Below are positions 62,940 through 64,000 of a stretch of DNA of 64,000 nucleotides, piece by piece. The DNA lies in contig NC_051101.1 in NCBI RefSeq assembly GCF_901709675.1, positions 7,586,501-7,650,500 on the forward strand. Direction: 5' to 3'. The stretch is from Syngnathus acus. Lineage: Eukaryota > Chordata > Actinopteri > Syngnathiformes > Syngnathidae. A model generated the notes under the pieces. The model was not told the origin of the DNA. It worked only from the letters and a program-made list of their open reading frames with translations, and did not search any database. A program made the translations under genes and the position numbers. Every line of letters begins with the position of its first letter. Positions within the stretch are counted from its first letter, which is position 1.

Positions 62940-63100
62940 ATCCATTCATTATCTGAACTGCTCATCCTTACACGTGCTTTCTGGAGCCTATCCCAGCTGA
63001 CTTTGGGCAATCGGCAGGATACATCCTGAACTGGTTGTATAAATAGAAAAACAAGCATCCAGACTCACAATCATACCTAAAGACAATTCAGAGTGCTTAA
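62940..63100 (+). repeat. Teleost (CATC)-headed repeat, 5' half
   Basis: ATCCATTCATTATCTGAACT, 'GGAGCCTATCCCAGCTGACT', TTGGGCAATCGGCAGGATAC, ATCCTGAACTGGTTG, 'ATCATACCTAAAGACAATTC' and AGAGTG. This gives the order of the family's beginning, which the copy at 23848-24062 continues. Confidence 0.75.
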
Positions 63101-64000
63101 TTTTTGATGTATTCAAATTTCAGGCTATATTTTAAACTGGAAATAAAAGAGAACAATATATATTTCCCCCCCATTAACTGAATAACTTTATAGATGTTGA
63201 TCTGCAGTACTAGAGATAAATGTAAAATATTTGTTTGCCTTGCCTACTTCTCTGTGATTGGCTCCACTTGCATTACACGCCACCAAGTTTTCATGACCAA
63301 ATGACCCAATAGGCAGCACACAGTGTCTGCCTGCTGATGAAGCCATTGCTGTTGATTATAACATTTCAGATTTTCCAAGATTACAGCCCCACTTTATACA
63401 ACCTACTTCCAGATTCTGACTCAAGTTTAAAAAAAATAACCACCCAGCCACGAGAAGATATCAGTAAACAAGGCTTGGATTTTTGTTTTACTTATGTGTA
63501 AACTTCATCTGGCAACAAAACTGTTCCGTGAAGTATGAAAGGAAACTGAATTAATGATCTGATATATAGAGACAGTTTGGAGTATTCAATCATATAACAA
63601 ATTGATTGCAAATTATTCATCAAATACACACTCAGCCAGCATGAAATTAATGCAAGTTATTTTGTATGCATGTTGTGTGGTCAACGTTTGCACATCAAGG
63701 TGTATAATTCGTGGGCCAGGTTGTAAGTGTCTTATTCTATGTCTGCCCTCTGGACCCACAGGTCACGTGTTTACCTTTTTTGACCAAGCTGTACAAGATC
63801 ACAGTGCACAGAAATGGCTTAGTTGATGTGTAGCTGGCACATAAGTAAATGGTGAGCTTCAGTGTCACACACTTGCTTTGTGTATTACTCAGTTCCCATT
63901 TGTCAGCCTTATTGGACATTGGATTCAAGACTATACAAACCCAAAAAATGCCAGTTGCTTCCTCAATGTGAAATTACAGCTGAGGGAAAAAAATCCACTT
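63101..64000. other. Unassigned AT-rich DNA
   Basis: No gene or element recognised; frames of 63-74 codons without motifs. Confidence 0.45.

Noticed and set aside
1-64000. CRISPR arrays, bacterial operons, defence systems or rRNA genes
   Set aside because: None seen. Repeats are tandem, microsatellite or transposon-derived, and the sequence is plainly vertebrate in character.

Overview
The window reads as AT-rich, repeat-laden genomic DNA from a ray-finned (teleost) fish. This rests on the repeats: Rex1/CR1-like, L2-like and RTE/Rex3-like LINE remnants, a (CATC)n-headed interspersed repeat common in percomorph genomes, hAT-like ends, and a small 'TACACCCTTAAAA' MITE. These matches are from memory of family consensus sequences; no search was run. 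I see no intact protein-coding gene, rRNA, tRNA, CRISPR array or bacterial-style operon. The longest open frames (about 150 codons) lack recognisable domains, and those that can be explained are decayed reverse transcriptase (RT) pieces.

Layout. 0-11 kb: Rex1-like LINE 3' end (about 60-560, +), RTE/Rex3-like endonuclease scrap (3840-4065, -), and two long degenerate RT fragments (5880-6720 and 9180-10530, both -). 12-18 kb: a hAT-like end next to a three-unit tandem repeat of about 103 bp, then mostly unassigned DNA with A/T tracts. 18-25 kb: L2-like LINE tail, ATT and GA microsatellites, a (CATC)-type repeat copy. 26-27 kb: L2-like RT with its YADD box damaged by an in-frame loss. 28-38 kb: MITE-like fragment, several RTE/Rex3-like pieces, LINE 3' ends and a second hAT-like end. 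37.6 and 49.3 kb: two nearly identical LINE 3' ends in opposite orientation about 11.3 kb apart, the clearest sign of recent transposition. 42.5 kb: compact MITE. 51.5-52.6 kb: another antisense RT fragment. 53-64 kb: a long GT microsatellite, then a LINE-poor block with motif-dense stretches (TAATTA, octamer-like words, a G-quadruplex-type run) that could be conserved regulatory elements.

No genes here can be shown to work together. The window is best read as intergenic or intronic DNA: old LINE copies, a few younger insertions, and possible long-range regulatory sequence. One 41-codon open stretch behind a good splice acceptor (8568-8693) and a few GC-richer stretches are the only exon-like candidates, all weak. 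I found no convincing previously undescribed system.
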